Assembly: GCF_016706325.1 (NCBI RefSeq) | Contig: NZ_JADJJX010000001.1 | Span: 1,612,001-1,676,000, forward strand | DNA: 64,000 nt | Source: Methanothrix sp. | Lineage (GTDB): Archaea > Halobacteriota > Methanosarcinia > Methanotrichales > Methanotrichaceae | Direction: 5' to 3' | Shown here: positions 27,419 to 36,800 of the stretch, in pieces | Layout: the number at the start of each line of letters is the position of its first letter | Position numbering within the stretch: position 1 is the stretch's first letter | The notes under the pieces: generated by a model | What the model was told of the DNA's origin: nothing | Seen by the model: only the letters and a program-made list of their open reading frames with translations | Database searches by the model: none | Position numbers and translations under genes: made by a program

Positions 27419-27850
27419 TTGACGCTGGTGGTTGCCACAGGCACCTTTGACCTTCTCCATCCCGGGCATGTCCTGTACCTGGAGCGATCCAGGGCTCTGG
27501 GAGATGAGCTGGTGGTCATAGTGGCCAGGGATGTGAATGTCCGCCATAAGGCCAAGCCCATCCTGCCTGAGGAGCAGAGGCGGAGGATGATCGAATCCCT
27601 AAAGCCGGTGGACAGGGCAGTTCTGGGCGAGGTGGGCGATATCTTCCGGACAATAGAGGAGCTCCGGCCTGATATAATCACCCTGGGCTTCGACCAGCAC
27701 TTCGACCCCTTAAGGCTGGAGCACGATCTCTTCCGTCGCGGCCTACACCCCCAGATTGTGAGGATAGATGAGCAGGAGCCCTGTGAGCTGTGCAGCTCCC
27801 GGCGTATCGTCAATAAGATACTGGAACGCTTCCGGGGCCGCCGCATCTAG
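27419..27850 (+). CDS. ribL: FAD synthetase (nucleotidyltransferase)
   Basis: A 143-residue HxGH-type nucleotidyltransferase that makes FAD from FMN and ATP. It has ATGTFDLLHPGHVLYLERSRALGDELVV and a late SSRRIVNKI motif. The Cys pair (EPCELCSS) matches archaeal RibL. The start is a TTG, with ggag 8 bases before it; no ATG is available nearby. Confidence 0.9.
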   Translation: MTLVVATGTFDLLHPGHVLYLERSRALGDELVVIVARDVNVRHKAKPILPEEQRRRMIESLKPVDRAVLGEVGDIFRTIEELRPDIITLGFDQHFDPLRLEHDLFRRGLHPQIVRIDEQEPCELCSSRRIVNKILERFRGRRI

Positions 27851-27858
27851 CCGCCAAG

Positions 27859-27867
27859 TACTTATAC
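27859..27867 (+). promoter_or_regulatory. Candidate TATA box of coaD
   Basis: tacttatac sits about 25-30 bp before the ATG at 27892 and no Shine-Dalgarno is seen, consistent with a leaderless message. Confidence 0.4.
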
Positions 27868-27891
27868 GGCATTGATAGTTTGCGGGCCTGT

Positions 27892-28356
27892 ATGGCCAGA
27901 GTCGCAGTAGGAGGCACCTTTGATCCCATCCATGATGGGCATATAGCCCTGCTCCGGCGCGCTTTTGAGCTGGGGAAGGACGGAGAGGTGGTGATCGGCC
28001 TGACCTCGGACGAGATGGCCCGGTCGAGCAGGAGCAGATCAGTACGCAGCTATGAGAGCAGAGAGGAGGATCTGCGCACTGCGATCAAGAAATGCTTTGG
28101 GATTGATGATGTCCATATCACCAAGATCGAGGATCAATGCGGCCCATCGATCTATTAGAACTTTGATTTTATTGTGGTATCCCCAGAGACCCTGCCCATG
28201 GCGGAGAAGATCAATCGCCTCCGGACCAAGAAGGGCCTGCCGCCCCTGCAGATATCCAGGATAGAGTATCAGATGGCTCAGGATAAGATCCGCATAAGCT
28301 CCACCCGGATATCGGAGGGAAAGATCGACCGGCACGGTCGGCTCTTGATCGGCTGA
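27892..28356 (+). CDS. coaD: Phosphopantetheine adenylyltransferase with in-frame TAG
   Basis: The archaeal CoaD frame runs 155 codons from ATG 27892 to the TGA ending at 28356. It has VAVGGTFDPIHDGHIALLRRAF (HxGH), IGLTSDEMARSSR, and after the interruption NFDFIVVSPETLPMAEKINRLR and RISSTRI (ISSTRI signature). A TAG stands at 28156-28158 between GPSIY and NFDFIV, where relatives have an ordinary residue. Everything else is intact and in one frame. It may be a recent nonsense mutation, a consensus error or readthrough. TAG ends many other genes here, so pyrrolysine is unlikely. Confidence 0.85.
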
Positions 28357-28385
28357 CACTCTGACCGGATGACACTCTGACCGGA
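28354..28385. repeat. 16-bp perfect tandem duplication
   Basis: tgacactctgaccgga is present twice in direct tandem. A second near-repeat (agctgata-tttgaac) follows at about 28397-28435. Confidence 0.8.
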
Positions 28386-28496
28386 TGATATTAAATAGCT
28401 GATAATTTGAACATCGAACAGCTGATACTTTGAACGGCTGGATGCGATCTTCAGTAAAGGATGGGGTTGAGGCAGGCTCAATCTCTATGCAGCTTA

Positions 28497-28694
28497 CTAT
28501 CTCTCGTCCCTGAATGAGAGGTTGATCTTGGCCCGGTAGGCGGAAATCTTTCCATCTTCTATCTTCACATCCAGCTCTTTCACCTCCGCTATCCTCATGT
28601 CCCTGATGCTTTCAGATGCAGCCTCGATGGCATTTCTGACTGAGTATTCCCAGCCCATTGAATCCTTTCCGACTATCTCAATTACAGAATACAT
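28497..28694 (-). CDS. Dodecin-like flavin-binding protein
   Basis: A 65-residue protein starting MYSVIEIVGKDSMGWEYSVRNAI, the dodecin family pattern, which forms a small dodecamer storing flavin. The internal ATG at 28694 is chosen because gaggagaggg precedes it. It lies 92 bp from the next minus-strand gene. Confidence 0.85.
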   Translation of the reverse strand: MYSVIEIVGKDSMGWEYSVRNAIEAASESIRDMRIAEVKELDVKIEDGKISAYRAKINLSFRDER

Positions 28695-28786
28695 GAGATC
28701 CCTCTCCTCTGTAGTCAACCTGTGATGCTGCTGCAATCCTTTTCGATCTGTTGAGCACCCCGTCATGGAGTTGAACAGCCTGGCAC

Positions 28787-29164
28787 TCAGCGATCATCAC
28801 TCATCAGCCTGGATTTCAGCTCCCTTTGCTCCTGCTTGAGAATGGTCTTGCCCAGGACCAGCCTCTTGGCATGATCGAGTTCATAGATCTCTCTTTCCAC
28901 CAACTCCCTCTCTTTCCCATCCTCCACAGCATAGATCCGCCGATCGGAGATGGTGCCCTCCTTCTGACAGGCCTGGATATCATGCCTCAAGCAGTGATAG
29001 GCATAGGCAACTGTTCGATGCTTGTGCTCACAAGAGCCCCGTCTTGTCCCCCTGGTCGTATAGTATACAACGTTATCCGCCAATTTCACCGCCTCTAGCC
29101 TGTATTTGCTGCGTACCTGCTGCCTTATGCAGAGGCGCACAAGAGCAGGGTTATAGCTCTCCAT
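28787..29164 (-). CDS. Basic conserved-looking protein, function unknown
   Basis: A 125-residue protein rich in Arg and Lys, with a Cys/His cluster (RRGSCEHKHRTVAYAYHCLRH) that could bind zinc. Two segments are charged helices (DGKERELVEREIYELDHAKRL). The ATG at 29164 directly follows aaggagg, an unusually short spacing, so the start is uncertain. It is adjacent to the truncated end of the subtilase pseudogene. Confidence 0.5.
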   Translation of the reverse strand: MESYNPALVRLCIRQQVRSKYRLEAVKLADNVVYYTTRGTRRGSCEHKHRTVAYAYHCLRHDIQACQKEGTISDRRIYAVEDGKERELVEREIYELDHAKRLVLGKTILKQEQRELKSRLMSDDR

Positions 29165-29240
29165 CCTCCTTGAGCGCTTTGTCCGGGCATCGTTTCCATT
29201 TACATGCAGCTCTCTGCTATTATATCTGACGGAGTGATAG

Positions 29241-29899
29241 ATGAGATACAGCAAGCTGATTGCCGTGGGGGCGGCGAGCAAGAACGGAAAGAGAGCGAAC
29301 CTCTCAAATTTCGGGGACTACAAGCAGGTCATGGCCCCGGGTGTGGCATTTTGAGCACCTATTTCGGCTCACGCTATGAGACCCTGGACGGGACGTCCAT
29401 GGCCACTCCCTTTGTGGCCGGCCTGGCAGCGCTGATCAAATCCATCGACCCCCGCCTCACCCCGGCAGAGATCATCGATATTATCCGCAGGACAAGCAGC
29501 AGGAGCGACCAGTATGACAGAGAGTCCGGATATGGCATAATAGACGCCCTGAAGGCGGCCAAAGAGGTTCACGGGCCTGGGGTCCAGCCGGCAGAGGAGA
29601 TACCGCCCTTTGTTCAGGAGGTGGCAGGCAATCTCAAGAGCATGGGAGAGGAGAAGGTCTACAGGATAGCTGTCTCCAACCAACTGATCATGGACCTGGA
29701 TGGGCCGGGGGGAGCAGACTACGATCTTTATGTGAGAAAGGGAGCAGCTCCCACTAAAGAGAAGTACGATGCCCGGGGATACACATCCAAGGCCAGCGAG
29801 AGCGTCATCCTTCCCATAACCGGGCCGGGGGAATACTACATAACGGTCCGCTCCCACCGGGGCTCTGGTGGCTTTAAGCTGAAGACGAGGCTGAGCTAG
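29241..29899 (+). pseudogene. 5'-truncated, frameshifted subtilase with PPC domain
   Basis: The remnant begins inside the catalytic domain with SKLIAVGAASKNG and FGDYKQVMAPGV. A one-base loss near 29342-29350 shifts the frame, then comes ILSTYFGSRYETLDGTSMATPFVAGLAALIKS with the catalytic Ser. The Asp and His regions are missing. A C-terminal PPC-type domain (GGADYDLYVRKG, YYITVRSH) is complete. It is a dead secreted protease fragment; the 5' breakpoint lies near 29165-29240. Confidence 0.75.
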
Positions 29900-29968
29900 A
29901 GGAAAGCGATCAAATTTTCCTGGCCGGGGTCGGGCAGGATGAGAGCCCCTCAGCCAGACCTCTGATTT

Positions 29969-31033
29969 TTATTTAAATCTTTTGATGAATGATTTGTCGA
30001 TCCAGCTCTTCAGAGAGTAGATCAATCTGGTGGGCACTCCAATGCAGGTCTTCCCCACCACTCCCACAGCGCAGTCCGATCCCAGGGATATCAGTGCTAC
30101 CTGGCTGTCGGTGCTGGCCCGGACTGAATACCGCTCCAGCCCCCTGCCTCTTATCAGATAGGATAGGTGACGGGCCAGGTACTTGGCCTGCCTCTCCGCC
30201 TCCAGGCCGGTCTTGGTGGCCAGCCGGCCATCGATCTCCACCCAGGCGCAATCTCCGATGGCGAATAGGTTGCTTGAGACATTGAGGTAAGGGTCCACCA
30301 GCAGCCAGCCCTTCCTCTTGGGCAGATCCAGACCCTCGATGAACTGGGAGGGCTTCACCCCAGCCGTCCAGATGGCCATATCGCAATCCAGGCAGGTGTT
30401 GTCTGTGAACATTATGCAGTCCTCCTTGACCTCAGTCACCTGAGTGGAGGTGAGGATGTTCACCCCCCGCTTGGAGAGGGCCCTCTCCACCAGCTCAGAG
30501 GTCTGGGGGGAGAACTGGGGCAGGACGCGCTCTTTAGCCTCAATGACATATATGCTGGCATCCAGGCTCTCCGCCAGGATGGATGCCGCCTCCACTCCAG
30601 TGAGCCCGGAGCCCATGATCATGATCCTCTCTGGATAGTTGTCCTCCACGAATCGTCGCGCCCTCTTTGTCTCCTCCAGGGTGTTGATGGAGAAGGTGTT
30701 CTCCACCCCTTTGATGCCAAAGTAGTTCTGAGCAGCACCAGTAGCGATTATAGCATAGTCGAAGTCCACCCGGGTTCTCTCGCAGAGCACAGTGCTTCCC
30801 TCCAGGCGGAGGGCCCTCTCCTGGACATGACGGGCACCCACCCGCTCGCAGAAGGGCTTGAGGGGAGCGGCCAGGTCCTGGAGCCTGGCCACCCCACCCA
30901 GATACTCGGGATAGAGAGCCTGCATCTCTATCTGCTTTTTGGGCTCAATCAGTGTGAACTCCAGTGGGCAGGGTGCAGCCACCCGGATCAGCTCTGCGCC
31001 GGCAATGCCCCCGCCAATAACAGCTACCTTCAT
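29969..31033 (-). CDS. NADH dehydrogenase-like FAD oxidoreductase
   Basis: A 354-residue FAD/NAD(P) oxidoreductase. The N-terminal MKVAVIGGGIAGAEL is the FAD-binding dinucleotide fold; the second fold is RIMIMGSGLTGVEAASILAE. IWTAGVKPSQ and FAIGDCAWVE match type II NADH dehydrogenases. It has no membrane helix and no disulphide motif. The electron acceptor is unknown. It is divergent from the RNase HI gene. Confidence 0.8.
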   Translation of the reverse strand: MKVAVIGGGIAGAELIRVAAPCPLEFTLIEPKKQIEMQALYPEYLGGVARLQDLAAPLKPFCERVGARHVQERALRLEGSTVLCERTRVDFDYAIIATGAAQNYFGIKGVENTFSINTLEETKRARRFVEDNYPERIMIMGSGLTGVEAASILAESLDASIYVIEAKERVLPQFSPQTSELVERALSKRGVNILTSTQVTEVKEDCIMFTDNTCLDCDMAIWTAGVKPSQFIEGLDLPKRKGWLLVDPYLNVSSNLFAIGDCAWVEIDGRLATKTGLEAERQAKYLARHLSYLIRGRGLERYSVRASTDSQVALISLGSDCAVGVVGKTCIGVPTRLIYSLKSWIDKSFIKRFK

Positions 31034-31166
31034 GGTCTTTAGAACCTCTCCCCGCCGCTGCCGGGAATTGTCAATTTCCCTGATTTGGATAAGTCAGTTA
31101 TAAATGCATCGTGTGCAGAAACCCCGGAGCTGATATGAAATCCAGAGAAGGAGATCTGCATTTAAT

Positions 31167-31177
31167 TTTTATAATAG
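31167..31177 (+). promoter_or_regulatory. TATA box of the RNase HI gene
   Basis: ttttataatag lies about 28-33 bp upstream of the ATG at 31200, and no ribosome-binding site is present, so the transcript may be leaderless. Confidence 0.45.
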
Positions 31178-31199
31178 CACAGCCAATTCAGTAGTTGAA

Positions 31200-31628
31200 A
31201 TGATCATTGTTTACTTCGACGGCCTCTGCTATCCCCAAAATCCCGGCGGGGTGGCAGCTTATGGCTATCTGATCTATCGGGATAATGAGCCCATCTGGAA
31301 AGGCTTTGGCGCTGTGGGCGAGGGCCGGGGGATGACCAGCAACGTGGCGGAGTACGAGGGCCTCTTGGCCGCGGCCCGCTGGCTGAATGATGAGGGGATT
31401 GATGAGAAGATCGAGGTCCGAGGAGACTCAGAGCTGGTGATCAAGCAGATGAAGGGGGAGTACAGGATAAGCTCGGCCACCTCCAAGAGGTATGTGCCCC
31501 AGATCAAGAAGCTCCTGGAGGGAAAAGAGGTCAGATTTCGCTGGGTTCCGCGAGAGGAGAACGAAGAGGCGGATCGGCTCTCCCGGGTGGCATATGAGAG
31601 CTATGTGAGAAGGAAAAGAGCGGCTTGA
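31200..31628 (+). CDS. rnhA: Ribonuclease HI
   Basis: A 142-residue RNase H fold protein that cuts RNA in RNA-DNA hybrids. It has VYFDGLCYPQNPGGVAAYGY (first Asp), SNVAEYEGLLAAARWL (Glu), VRGDSELVIKQMKG (second Asp) and WVPREENEEADRLSR (final Asp). All four metal-binding residues are present. It lies at the left edge of the accessory island. Confidence 0.88.
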   Translation: MIIVYFDGLCYPQNPGGVAAYGYLIYRDNEPIWKGFGAVGEGRGMTSNVAEYEGLLAAARWLNDEGIDEKIEVRGDSELVIKQMKGEYRISSATSKRYVPQIKKLLEGKEVRFRWVPREENEEADRLSRVAYESYVRRKRAA

Positions 31629-31764
31629 ATCTGAGATAGTCTTGGACAAATTGGCTTGCAGAGTCCTGAATTCTCGCCGCCTGCTGGACACGGCGCAAAG
31701 CCATGTGGCGGAGCAAACGAGATTCGATTGCATATACTGTGAGGGAGATGTGTTGCAGACGACT

Positions 31765-32016
31765 TCAGGCAAGAGAAGCCTCCGCCTTGAGGTCTTCTTC
31801 CGTCAGACGGAAGGTATCCACGCCATAGTTAGCCAGCCTGGCAAGAAAGAGCGTTCGTTGTATGCCTGCCAGCCCGGCTGCAGCCCCGGATGATAGCCTT
31901 CCCAGTTCAAAGAGCTCTACGGCAGCTGCCAGCTTTAGCTCCTTTCCCAATTCGTCTGGGGACATCTTTAGAGCCAGTAAGGCATCATCTGGCACTTGTA
32001 AAACTATCTCGCTCAT
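31765..32016 (-). CDS. UPF0175-family small protein (antitoxin-like)
   Basis: An 83-residue protein with MSEIVLQVPDDALLAL, ELKLAAAVELFELGRLSSGAAAGLAGI and a C-terminal RLANYGVD. This matches UPF0175, a family with a predicted helix-turn-helix often next to PIN-type toxins. No PIN gene is adjacent here. It lies 40 bp after the DUF1016 nuclease gene on the same strand. The ATG at 32016 is selected over longer frames that overlap that gene. Confidence 0.7.
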   Translation of the reverse strand: MSEIVLQVPDDALLALKMSPDELGKELKLAAAVELFELGRLSSGAAAGLAGIQRTLFLARLANYGVDTFRLTEEDLKAEASLA

Positions 32017-32056
32017 GTACTCAGATGTTATGCTGATAGTTATGTATAGCTTTGCA

Positions 32057-33172
32057 TCAATGCCACTTGCTCTGATATGAGCATAGCTCCTCCTGCCCTC
32101 TTGCCAGCCGTATGGCCTCATGCAGCTTGGCCTCCAGCAGTCCCTTTGGCGGCAGCTCCACCAGGTACTCAGCCACCCTGATCTCGCCCCGGTCGAGCTG
32201 CAAAAGCTCAATCTGCTCCCGGTTCTTCTCGCTGCACAGGATCAGCCCTATAGGTGCCTCCTCACCCGGCCGGCGCTCGTATCTGTCCAGCCAGCGCAGA
32301 TAAAGCTCCATCTGGCCCTTATAGGCAGCATCGAAGCTGCCCAGCTTAAGTTCTATAGCCACCAGACGACGCAAGCTGCGGTGATAGAAGAGCATGTCGA
32401 GGTAGAAGTCTCTGTCTCCGATGGTCATACGCTTCTGGCGGGCGATGAAGGAGAAGTCAGTGCCCAACTCCAGCAGGAACCTCTCTAGCTCCCGGAGGAT
32501 GGCCGCCTCCAGATCTCGCTCGCTGTAGGTGTCCTCCAGCCCCAGGAAGTCCAGCAGATATGGATCCTGGAAGACCAGATCGGGCGTCATGCGGTCTTCC
32601 TCCTTCAGGTCCTCAAGCTCCTGTCTGGCCAGCTCCTCAGGCTTGCGGGAGATGGCAGTGCGCTCATAGAGCATGCCCTGGATCTTCTTTCTCAAGGTTC
32701 GCACGCTCCAGCGCTCCACTCTGGCCATCTCGGTGTAAAACTGGCGCTGTAGTGGATCCTTGAAGTAGATGATCTCAATGAAGTGCGACCAGGATAATTG
32801 TCCAGACAGTGTCTGGACTATCTTGGCATCATCGAAGGCCTCGGCAAAACGGATCATGTGAAAGACATTGCTACGACGAAAGCCCTTTCCGTACTCCGCA
32901 GCAAGCCTCTCGCTCACCAGCTCGACAACTTTCGCTCCATACTCCGCTCGGCTCTCGGCTGGCAAATCATCGCTGATGCGCTTGCCGATTTGCCAGTAGA
33001 GGAGCACAAGCCCTGAGTTCACTGATTGAGCGACACGGGCCTTTGCCTGCTCTATGAGTGGCCGGATGTTGCCGATAAGCTCTTCTGAGGCAATGGCGAT
33101 TTCATTCTCTCCTGATTTCCCCATCTCACCTACAGAGGCCGACTTTTCTTTCATTTGCAGGCCCTTCTTCAT
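32057..33172 (-). CDS. DUF1016/YhcG-family PD-(D/E)XK nuclease-like protein
   Basis: A 371-residue protein. The N-terminal helical domain (LVLLYWQIGKRISDD, YGKGFRRSNVFHMIRFAEAF, LSWSHFIEII) and the C-terminal nuclease-like domain (DFYLDMLFYHRSLRRLVAIELKLG...) match DUF1016. D-(x)n-E-x-K residues (DMLFYH and AIELKLG) are visible. These proteins appear in restriction and defence islands. The start could be the ATG at 33172 or 33154, the latter having aaggg upstream. Confidence 0.8.
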   Translation of the reverse strand: MKKGLQMKEKSASVGEMGKSGENEIAIASEELIGNIRPLIEQAKARVAQSVNSGLVLLYWQIGKRISDDLPAESRAEYGAKVVELVSERLAAEYGKGFRRSNVFHMIRFAEAFDDAKIVQTLSGQLSWSHFIEIIYFKDPLQRQFYTEMARVERWSVRTLRKKIQGMLYERTAISRKPEELARQELEDLKEEDRMTPDLVFQDPYLLDFLGLEDTYSERDLEAAILRELERFLLELGTDFSFIARQKRMTIGDRDFYLDMLFYHRSLRRLVAIELKLGSFDAAYKGQMELYLRWLDRYERRPGEEAPIGLILCSEKNREQIELLQLDRGEIRVAEYLVELPPKGLLEAKLHEAIRLARGQEELCSYQSKWH

Positions 33173-33179
33173 GATATCA

Positions 33180-33851
33180 TTATATCCCAAGCGAGCTTAT
33201 CCTCATATCTCTAGCCAGGAAACATGGAAGCTCATAAGGACTGAGCAATTGATCGAATCCAGCCTTTTCATATGCCTTCCTCCGATGATTGGGCCTGGCC
33301 TGTAAGCAAATTGCTGTGGTAGTCAACGAAGAATGGCCTAACTGATGCTGCAGATAGCTGATATCGATTCCAGCATCCAGTGACCACCGGCTGAAGCTGC
33401 GCCTTAGCAGATGCGGCGTGATCCTCTTCCGCTGCTTCATTTTGCCCATTCTTGTCTCCTGGGGCCCTGCCTTCTCAGCAGCTTCGTCCAGCAGCCTCTG
33501 AATCTGCCTGGCAGAGATATGGCCCTGATCTCTGCCCTCGAAGATATATCCTCTGTCTTCGCCTGGAGATGAGCACCAAAGACTTCTATGACAGGCTTTG
33601 GGAGGATAGAGGTACGCCGTTTACCGCCCTTGCCGTTCACGACATGCAGATATCCTCCGGCGCCATCCAGGTGCTCCACCTTCAAGGCTGCTACTTCCGA
33701 GACACGAAGGCCACAGCCGGCCATCAGCCGAGAGATGGGCAGCCTCTCGCAAGGAAGGGGCTGCAGCCAGCAGTCTGTGCCGTTCGTTTAACGAGAGAAA
33801 GTCCTCAGGGTGCATGCAACAGTGGACAATGTCATAATATATCAATTTCAT
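33180..33851 (-). pseudogene. Decayed tyrosine recombinase
   Basis: Three frames carry pieces of one XerD/integrase-like protein: EDFLSLNERHRLLAAAPSLRE; then RLMAGCGLRVSEVAALKVEHL with the first Arg; then RITPHLLRRSFSRWSLDAGIDISYLQHQLGHSSLTTTAI. The HxxR and the His of LGHSS are kept, but the catalytic Tyr position reads Cys (AICLQ instead of AIYLQ). The N-terminal core-binding domain is absent. It is dead and marks past mobility of the island. Confidence 0.8.
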
Positions 33852-33878
33852 GACATGTGCTTGGGCATAACCCTAAGT

Positions 33879-36800
33879 CTATTTAAGCCCCTGACCAAGT
33901 GAACTCAGATTGTCCGCCACTGTTCTGGTGTTCGGGTGGTCTGGGCCGAATTTATCTCGGCATATCTTCAGAGCTCTTTCGTAGCATTTCCTGGCTTCCT
34001 GGAGGTCACCCTGAGCTTGCAGCACCCCTCCGATGTTGTTGACATATCTGGCCACGTTGGGATGGTCTGGGCCGCAGGCTTTCTCGCCGATCTTCAGGGC
34101 TCTTTCGAAGCACTTCCTGGCTTCCTGGAGGTCACCCTGAGCTTGCAGCACCAATCCTATGTTGTTGACACCTCTGGCCACTTTGGGATGGTCTGGGCCG
34201 TAAGCTTTCTCGTCGATCTTCAGGGCTCTTTTGAAGCACTTCCTGGCTTCCTGGAGGTCACCCTGTGCTTGCAGCACCGATCCGATGTTGTTGACATATC
34301 TGGCCACTTTGGGATGATCTGGGCCGTAGGCATCCTCGTCGATCTTCAGGGCTCTTTCGAGGTACTTCCTGGCTCCCTGGAGGTCACCAAGATCTTTCAG
34401 CACCCCTCCGATGTTGTTGACTCTTATGGCCACGTTGGGATGGTCTGGGCCGTAGGCTTTCTCGTCGATCTTCAGGGCTCTTTCGAGATACTTCCTGGCT
34501 CCCTGGAGGTCACCCTGAGCTTGCAGCACCGATCCGATGTTGTTGACATCTATGGCCACGTTGGGATGGTCTGGGCCGTAGGCTTTCTCGTCGATCTTCA
34601 GAGCTCTTTCGAGGTACTTCCTGGCTTCCTTGAGGTCACCTTGATATTGCAGCACTGATCCGAGGTTGTTGACATCCCTGGCCACGTTGGGATGGTCTGG
34701 ACCATAGGCTTTCTCGTCGATCTTCAGGGCTCTTTCGAAGCACTTCCTGGCTTCCTGGAGATCACCCAGATCTAGCAGCACTGATCCGATGTTGTTGACT
34801 CTTATGGCCACGTTGGGATGGTCTGGGCCGTAGGCTTTCTCGTCGATCTTCAGGGCTCTTTCGAGATACTTCCTGGCTTCCTGGAGGTCACCTTGATATT
34901 GCAGCACCAATCCGATGTTGTTGACTCTTATGGCCACGTTGGGATGGTCTGGGCCGTAGGCTTTCTCGTCGATCTTCAGGGCTCTTTCGAGATACTTCTT
35001 GGCTTCCTGGTGGTCACCAAGATCTAGCAGCACCAATCCGATGTTGTTGACATATCTGGCCACGTTGGGATGGTCTGGGCCGTAGGCTTTCTCGTCGATC
35101 TTCAGGGCTCTTTCGAAGCACTTCCTGGCTTCCTGGTGGTCACCCTGAGCTTGCAGCACCAATCCGATGTTGTTGACTCTTATGGCCACGTCGGGATGGT
35201 CTGGGCCGTAGGCTTTCTCGTCGATCTTCAGGGCTCTTTCGAAGCACTTCCTGGCTTCCTGGTGGTCACCCTGAGCTTGCAGCACCAATCCGATGTTGTT
35301 GACTCTTATGGCCACGTCGGGATGGTCTGGGCCGTAGGCTTTGGTGGTCACCAAGATCTAGCAGCACCCCTCCGATGTTGTTGACATCTGTGGCCACGTT
35401 GGGATGGTCTGGGCCGTAGGCTTTCTCGTCGATCTTCAGGGCTCTTTCGAAGCACTTCCTGGCTTCCTGGAGGTCACCAAGATCTTTCAGCACCGATCCG
35501 ATGTTGTTGACATCTCTGGCCACGTTGGGATGGTCTGGACCATAGGCTTTCTCGTCGATCTTCAGAGCTCTTTCGAAGCACTTCCTGGCTTCCTGGAGAT
35601 CACCAAGATCTTTCAGCACCCCTCCGATGTTGTTGACATCTCTGGCCACGTTGGGATGGTCTGGGCCGTAGGCTTTCTCGTCGATCTTCAGAGCTCTTTC
35701 GAGGTACTTCCTGGCTTCCTTGAGGTCACCCAGATCTTTCAGCACCCCTCCGATGTTGTTGACATCTCTGGCCACGTTGGGATGGTCTGGACCATAGGCT
35801 TTCTCGTCGATCTTCAGGGCTCTTTCGAGATACTTCTTGGCTTCCTGGTGGTCACCAAGATCTAGCAGCACCCCTCCGATGTTGTTGACATCTGTGGCCA
35901 CGTTGGGATGGTATGGGCCATAAACTTTCTCGTCGATCTTCAGAGCCCTCTCAAGAATTCTTTTAGCTTCCTCATAGTCCGCTAAATCTTTCAGATTCAT
36001 TCCGAGGTTGTTCCACAGAGCCCCGGATATCTGCAGGTTCGATTCTTCTGCTGACCTGGCCACAAAATCAAGGTGCTCATGTAAAGGCCTCATATTTTCA
36101 GGCAGGCCGCTTTCCAAGGCTAGGGTGGTGATTTCGGCCATTGCTTCTGCCAGGTCAGGTAAAACGCTTTCATCAGAATCTTGGTCTTGAAGGCGAGCAA
36201 ATTCCGCTAGGAGACTATGCATCCTCCTGCTGCCTTCAGAAGAATCCATCAACCCCAGGCTGGTAAGCTTACGTAACGCCCTGTCCAGCTCGTGGTCAGG
36301 CACATCTGTCTTCATGGCCTTGGCCAGAATCTGTCGGGGTATAGGTATATTGGGAGCACAGTATCCTCCTATCTTGAACAGTTGCTTTGCCAGCTCATCG
36401 CCCTCGGTGAGCCGCTCCCAGCTAAGGGCGAAGGTGGCAGCCAAGCTGGTCAAGTGTCCAGTAGGGCTGTGTTCCGCCCAATCCCTGAGAGAAGTATGCT
36501 CCAGGGCTGAACCAGCCTCAAGCTCTGCCAGATAACCCTCTACCGGCAACTCCGGCCTGTCCGCCAGATACCGACCTGCCAGGTCCAAGGCAAGAGGCAG
36601 GTCGCCCAGAAAATCAGCTAGATTGTCCAGCTGCTCGTCAGGCATCTTCTTCAGTCTGGCAGCCAGCTTACACAACAGCTCGATGCTCTGGCTGCGGGCG
36701 AGCACCTCCAGTTTCTTGACATTCAATCCCATATCTATAGGCCAGTTCTCCTGCCGAGATGTGATAAGCAGCCTTGCTGACTGGAGCTTCGGCAGCCAGT

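Noticed and set aside
28156..28158. Pyrrolysine at the coaD TAG
   Set aside because: TAG ends many ordinary genes in this window and no pyl gene is visible; it is kept only as a remote option.
33936..35865. Plus-strand ORFs with MVWAVGFLVDLQGSFE repeats
   Set aside because: They are the antisense of the 126-bp TPR repeats; the minus-strand TPR reading is a known fold.
33930..35960. Regular repeats that could suggest a CRISPR array
   Set aside because: Units are contiguous 126-bp coding repeats without spacers.
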